Shown here one piece after another: positions 5,544 to 8,545 of a stretch of 8,545 nt of DNA. Under the pieces are notes generated by a model that did no database searches, was not told the origin of the DNA, and was given only the letters and a program-made list of their open reading frames with translations. The position numbers were made by a program, and so were the translations under genes. The stretch lies in the NCBI RefSeq assembly GCF_004138495.1, contig NZ_ML142866.1:152289-160833 (forward strand), given 5' to 3'. This DNA comes from Phytoactinopolyspora endophytica. Lineage in GTDB: Bacteria; Actinomycetota; Actinomycetes; Jiangellales; Jiangellaceae. Each line of letters starts with the position of its first letter. The stretch's first letter is position 1.

Positions 5544-6929
5544 ATGAACGCTGAGGCATACGACTACGACGTCGTCGTCCTGGGTGGTGGAAGCGGTGGT
5601 TATGCGGCCGCCTTCCGCGCCGCCGAACTCGGGCTACGCGTCGCGCTGGTGGAGAAGGACAAGGTCGGCGGCACCTGCCTGCACTACGGCTGCATCCCCA
5701 CCAAGGCGCTCCTGCATGCCGCGGAGGTCGCCGACATCACACGCGGCAGCGACACGTTCGGCGTCAAGGCCACCTTCGAGTCCGTCGACGTCCCCGCCGT
5801 CAACGCGTACAAGGACGGCATCGTCGCCAGGCTCTACAAAGGCCTGCAAGGCCTGGTCAAGGCCAACCGTGTCACGCTCGTGGAGGGCATGGGACGGCTG
5901 GCCGGCCCGAATGCTGTGGAGGTCGACGGCACCCGCTACACCGGCGCCAACGTCGTCCTGGCCACCGGGTCCGACGCCCGCAGCCTGCCCGGTCTGCAGA
6001 CCGACGGCCGGCAGATCCTCACCAGCTACGACGTGCTGAATCTCGATCGTGTACCGACATCGGCGGTCGTGCTGGGCGGCGGCGTCATCGGCGTCGAGTT
6101 CGCCAGCGTCTGGCGGTCTTTCGGTGCCGAGGTCACGCTCGTGGAGATGCTGCCTCGCCTGCTGCCGGGCGAGGACGAGGCAAGCTCCAAGACCGTCGAG
6201 CGAGCGTTCCGCAAACGCGGCATGACGGTGAAGACCGGCGCACGGTTCGCCGATGTCCAGCAGGCGGACGCGGGCATCACCGTGTCGCTCGAGGGCGGCG
6301 AGTCCATCGACGCCGAACTGATGCTGGTCGCTGTCGGCCGGGGACCGGTCACCGAGGGCCTCGGTTATGCCGAGGCCGGCATCACGCTCGACGGCGGGTT
6401 CGTCACCACGGACGAGCGCTTGCGCACCGGCGTCCCGGGGGTGTACGCGGTCGGCGACGTCGTCCCCGGGCTGCAGTTGGCGCACCGTGGCTTCGCGCAC
6501 GGCATATTCGTCGCTGAGGAGATCGCGGGCCTTGCCCCGGTGCCCGTGGACGACACCGGCATCCCTCGCGTCACGTACTCCGATCCGGAGGTCGCCTCGG
6601 TCGGGCTCACCGAAGCGCAGGCCCGGCAACGCCTCGGCGACGACCAGGTGGAGACCTTCGACTACAACCTGGCCGGGAACGGGAAGAGCCAGATCCTCGG
6701 CACTCAGGGCTTCGCCAAGCTGGTGCGGGAGAAGGACGGTCCCGTGCTGGGCGTGCATCTGGTCGGCGCCAGAGTGGGCGAGCTCATCGGCGAAGCGCAG
6801 CTCATCTGCAACTGGGAGGCGCTGCCGGAGGAGGTCGCCCAGCTGATCCACCCGCATCCGACCCAGAGTGAAGCTCTCGGCGAGGCACATCTCGCGCTCG
6901 CCGGAAAACCTCTGCATGTCCATGGCTGA
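5544..6929 (+). CDS. lpdA: Dihydrolipoamide dehydrogenase (E3 / L-protein)
   Basis: A 461-residue FAD enzyme that reoxidises dihydrolipoyl groups with NAD+, as E3 of the 2-oxoacid dehydrogenase complexes and L-protein of glycine cleavage. Seen in order: FAD fold VVLGGGSGGYAAA (11-23), redox disulfide in GGTCLHYGC (Cys45 and Cys50), second nucleotide fold VLGGGVIGVEFA (177-188), FAD-binding YAVGD (301-305), and C-terminal HPHPTQSE with catalytic His438 and Glu443. Every key residue is present, and length matches relatives of about 460. The ATG at 5544 is five nt after GGAG (5535-5538). In-frame upstream starts at 5433 and 5520 would add 37 or 8 residues of Arg-rich sequence unlike the family and are rejected. 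It is followed after 147 nt by sucB, whose lipoyl domain is a natural substrate. Confidence 0.97.
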   Translation: MNAEAYDYDVVVLGGGSGGYAAAFRAAELGLRVALVEKDKVGGTCLHYGCIPTKALLHAAEVADITRGSDTFGVKATFESVDVPAVNAYKDGIVARLYKGLQGLVKANRVTLVEGMGRLAGPNAVEVDGTRYTGANVVLATGSDARSLPGLQTDGRQILTSYDVLNLDRVPTSAVVLGGGVIGVEFASVWRSFGAEVTLVEMLPRLLPGEDEASSKTVERAFRKRGMTVKTGARFADVQQADAGITVSLEGGESIDAELMLVAVGRGPVTEGLGYAEAGITLDGGFVTTDERLRTGVPGVYAVGDVVPGLQLAHRGFAHGIFVAEEIAGLAPVPVDDTGIPRVTYSDPEVASVGLTEAQARQRLGDDQVETFDYNLAGNGKSQILGTQGFAKLVREKDGPVLGVHLVGARVGELIGEAQLICNWEALPEEVAQLIHPHPTQSEALGEAHLALAGKPLHVHG

Positions 6930-6933
6930 GACA

Positions 6934-6987
6934 GTGATCACGGCCCGTCGACACGGCGTGTGTTCGCGGTCACAGGAGGCCTGTGAC
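6934..6987. promoter_or_regulatory. Cluster of three palindromes between lpdA and sucB
   Basis: Three perfect dyads lie in 54 bp: GTGATCAC (6934-6941), ACACG-G-CGTGT (6951-6961) and GTCACAGG-AGG-CCTGTGAC (6969-6987). The last has 8-bp arms and a 3-nt loop. It may be the lpdA terminator, though no T-run follows, or an operator upstream of the sucB promoter candidate. All three carry GTG/CAC half-site elements. Confidence 0.42.
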
Positions 6988-7023
6988 AACCGGCGAGTGG
7001 GGGCGATATACGCTCATGTTGGC

Positions 7024-7047
7024 TGGTACGGTCGCGTAGGCTCAAAT
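7024..7047 (+). promoter_or_regulatory. Candidate sucB promoter region with alternative -10 hexamers
   Basis: TGGTACGGT (7024-7032) fits an extended -10. TAGGCT (7037-7042) also fits TANNNT. TTGGCT (7019-7024) with TCAAAT (7042-7047) makes a -35/-10 pair 17 nt apart. All would start transcription between about 7039 and 7054, giving a short leader before the ATG at 7077, where GAGGA (7066-7070) lies six nt upstream. Which is used cannot be told by eye. Confidence 0.38.
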
Positions 7048-7076
7048 GGCGTAAGAGACGTTCGAGAGGACTGACG

Positions 7077-8432
7077 ATGGCAACCTCTGTCACCCTGCCC
7101 GCACTCGGAGAAAGTGTCACCGAGGGCACAGTGACCCGCTGGCTCAAGCAGCCCGGCGACCAGGTGGCCGTCGACGAGCCACTGCTGGAGATCTCCACCG
7201 ACAAGGTCGACACCGAGATCCCCTCCCCCGTCGCCGGCACCCTGCAGGAGATCAAGGTCGGCGAGGACGAGACCGTCGAGGTCGGAGCCGAGCTCGCCAT
7301 CATCGGCGAAGAGGGAGCCGCAGGCGGCCAGCAGGCACCGCAACAGCAGGCACCCCAGCAAGAAGCCGCCCAGCAGCCCGCGGCCGAACAGCCCGCCCCG
7401 GCCCAGCAGCCCGAGCAGGCACCACCGGCCCCCGCAGAGCAGGCTCCCCAGGCATCCCAGACTGCTCAGCAGCCGTCCGCACCGACCCCATCCGCGCCGG
7501 CGACCGCCGGCGGCGACGGGGCGCCGTACGTGACGCCGCTGGTGCGCAAGCTCGCCACTGAGCACGGGGTGGACCTCTCCACCGTCACCGGTTCCGGTGT
7601 CGGTGGACGGATCCGCAAGCAGGACGTACTCGGCGCCGCTGAGGCGGCCAAGGCTGCGGCCGCCGCACCCGCGTCGTCCGCTCCGGCCGCCGCGCCGTCC
7701 GCAGAGCCGTCGCCGCTGCGCGGTACCCGGCAGAAGATGACCCGGGTCCGCAAGATGATCGCCGACCACATGGTCAACTCGCTGGCGACGTCGGCACAGC
7801 TGACGACGGTGATCGAGGTGGACATCACCCGCATCGCCCGTCTGCGTGACCGCGCGAAGAAGGACTTCCAGGCACGGGAAGGCGTCAAGCTCTCCTTCCT
7901 GCCGTTCTTCGCCAAGGCGGCCGTCGAGGCGCTGAAGGTCTACCCGATCGTCAACGCCAGCGTCGACGGCGACGAGATCGTCTACCACGAGGCCGAGAAC
8001 CTGGGCATCGCAGTGGACACCGAGCGCGGCCTGATGGTCCCGGTCGTCAAGAACGCCGGCGACCTCAACATCGGAGGGCTGGCCCGCCAGATCGCCGACC
8101 TGGCCGAACGGACCCGTTCCAACAAGCTCAAGCCTGATGACATCTCCGGCGGCACTTTCACGCTCACCAACACCGGGAGCCGGGGCGCCCTTTTCGACAC
8201 ACCGATCCTCAACCAGCCGCAGGTCGGCATGCTCGGCACGGGTGCGGTCGTGAAGCGGCCGGTGGTCCTGACCGACGAGACGGGCGCGGACAGCATCGCC
8301 GTGCGCTCCATGGTGTATCTGGCGCTGAGCTACGATCACCGGATCGTCGACGGCGCGGACGCGGCGCGGTATCTCACCGCCGTGAAGGATCGCCTCGAGG
8401 AGGGACAGTTCGAGGGAGACCTCGGGCTGTAG
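7077..8432 (+). CDS. sucB: 2-oxoacid dehydrogenase E2 (dihydrolipoyl acyltransferase), single lipoyl domain
   Basis: A 451-residue core subunit that carries acyl groups on a lipoyl arm and transfers them to CoA, in the pyruvate and/or 2-oxoglutarate dehydrogenase complex. Domains are: lipoyl (about 1-80, lipoylated Lys43 in STDKVDTE), Gln/Pro/Ala linker (81-148), peripheral subunit-binding domain (about 149-187, [10 protein letters not shown] to RIRKQDVL), Ala/Pro linker (188-213), and catalytic domain (about 219-449) with the DHRIVDG motif (420-426), His421 and Asp425 catalytic. The actinobacterial homologues I know (Streptomyces SucB, M. tuberculosis DlaT, about 550-600 residues) have extra lipoyl repeats; this one has one. 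In mycobacteria the like-named protein serves pyruvate dehydrogenase, so the sucB name is positional and 2-oxoglutarate specificity is not shown. E1 is not in the window. LpdA, its E3, is the preceding gene. Confidence 0.95.
   Translation: MATSVTLPALGESVTEGTVTRWLKQPGDQVAVDEPLLEISTDKVDTEIPSPVAGTLQEIKVGEDETVEVGAELAIIGEEGAAGGQQAPQQQAPQQEAAQQPAAEQPAPAQQPEQAPPAPAEQAPQASQTAQQPSAPTPSAPATAGGDGAPYVTPLVRKLATEHGVDLSTVTGSGVGGRIRKQDVLGAAEAAKAAAAAPASSAPAAAPSAEPSPLRGTRQKMTRVRKMIADHMVNSLATSAQLTTVIEVDITRIARLRDRAKKDFQAREGVKLSFLPFFAKAAVEALKVYPIVNASVDGDEIVYHEAENLGIAVDTERGLMVPVVKNAGDLNIGGLARQIADLAERTRSNKLKPDDISGGTFTLTNTGSRGALFDTPILNQPQVGMLGTGAVVKRPVVLTDETGADSIAVRSMVYLALSYDHRIVDGADAARYLTAVKDRLEEGQFEGDLGL
7329..7502 (+). 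repeat. Gln/Pro/Ala-rich linker with a short in-frame repeat
   Basis: Residues 85-142 of the E2 are almost only Gln, Ala, Pro, Glu and Ser. A 15-bp period is visible at the DNA level: CAGCAGGCACC at 7329-7339 and 7344-7354, coding QQAPQ twice. The stretch is a flexible swinging-arm linker between lipoyl and subunit-binding domains. Its Gln content is high compared with the usual Ala/Pro/Glu linkers. Confidence 0.75.
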
Positions 8433-8545
8433 GTGAGCGCAGAGGTCGCCACCTCCCCAGCGCCCCGTAAAGCCGGTCTCTTGACGTCTGTGGCGCCCAG
8501 GCGGCGCCTCGCGGCGTTGCCGTCGTCGTCCGATGTACCAGCATC
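8433..8545. other. Region after sucB: no convincing gene; weak hairpin
   Basis: A frame opening with GTG at 8433, directly after the sucB TAG, stays open to the edge (37 codons), but its ribosome site is poor, its composition is Arg/Ser/Ala-rich, and other frames are also open here. GGCGCC (8492-8497) and GGCGCC (8503-8508) can form a 6-bp stem with a 5-nt loop, a possible sucB terminator about 60 nt after the stop. Confidence 0.35.

Noticed and set aside
5634..6989. A 451-codon minus-strand open frame antisense to lpdA
   Set aside because: It has no recognisable protein features and is explained by codon bias of the complete lpdA on the other strand.
7014..8339. A 441-codon minus-strand open frame antisense to sucB
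   Set aside because: It is Gly/Arg/Leu-rich with runs that mirror the Gln/Ala/Pro linker of sucB. It is a shadow.
1..8545. Mobile element, CRISPR array, tRNA/rRNA or a defence/biosynthetic cluster
   Set aside because: No transposase, integrase, terminal repeats, spaced repeats or RNA gene signature was seen on either strand. The gene content is core metabolism plus one exporter.

Overview
This is a high-GC stretch of chromosome in which all the well-supported genes look like ordinary core or near-core genes of an actinobacterium (Actinomycetota). The basis is the heavy G/C third-position bias in every real gene, GTG and TTG starts, strong GGAGG-type ribosome sites, TANNNT-type -10 hexamers, and protein sequences that look most like Streptomyces and mycobacterial relatives. 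The genus cannot be fixed by eye.

Layout, left to right. (1) Positions 1-135, minus strand: the N-terminal 45 codons of a small conserved actinobacterial protein, cut by the window edge. (2) Positions 359-1633, plus strand: a 12-helix MFS exporter with a TTG start. It diverges from the first gene across a 223-bp gap. (3) Positions 1665-2762, minus strand: gcvT, the aminomethyltransferase (T-protein) of glycine cleavage, converging on the exporter. (4) Positions 3016-3309, plus strand: a 97-residue protein, probably a dimeric alpha/beta barrel, divergent from gcvT across 253 bp. (5) Positions 3418-4920, plus strand: pepA, an M17 leucyl aminopeptidase with all metal and catalytic residues. (6) Positions 4994-5317, minus strand: a 107-residue conserved actinobacterial protein converging on pepA, with a hairpin terminator between them. 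(7) Positions 5544-6929, plus strand: lpdA, dihydrolipoamide dehydrogenase (E3 / L-protein). (8) Positions 7077-8432, plus strand: sucB/dlaT-type 2-oxoacid dehydrogenase E2, with one lipoyl domain and a Gln/Pro/Ala-rich linker. The last 113 bases show no convincing gene. No stretch over 300 bases lacks a gene.

Functional theme: gcvT, lpdA and sucB all belong to lipoate-dependent enzyme systems. LpdA reoxidises the dihydrolipoyl arm of the E2 made by the next gene, and also that of GcvH, the partner of GcvT. In related actinobacteria, lipoate genes (lipB, lipA) often lie a little further downstream; they are not in this window. PepA recycles peptides to amino acids and is a usual neighbour of this cluster.

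I did not find a new defence, mobile or biosynthetic system. The points worth a second look are regulatory: an odd gcvT start (ribosome site touching the GTG, an overlapping six-codon mini-ORF, and a -10-like hexamer that would make the message leaderless), a cluster of three palindromes between lpdA and sucB, two dyads between lpdA and its divergent neighbour, and overlapping hairpins before pepA. Three small uncharacterised proteins sit beside the lipoate-enzyme genes.
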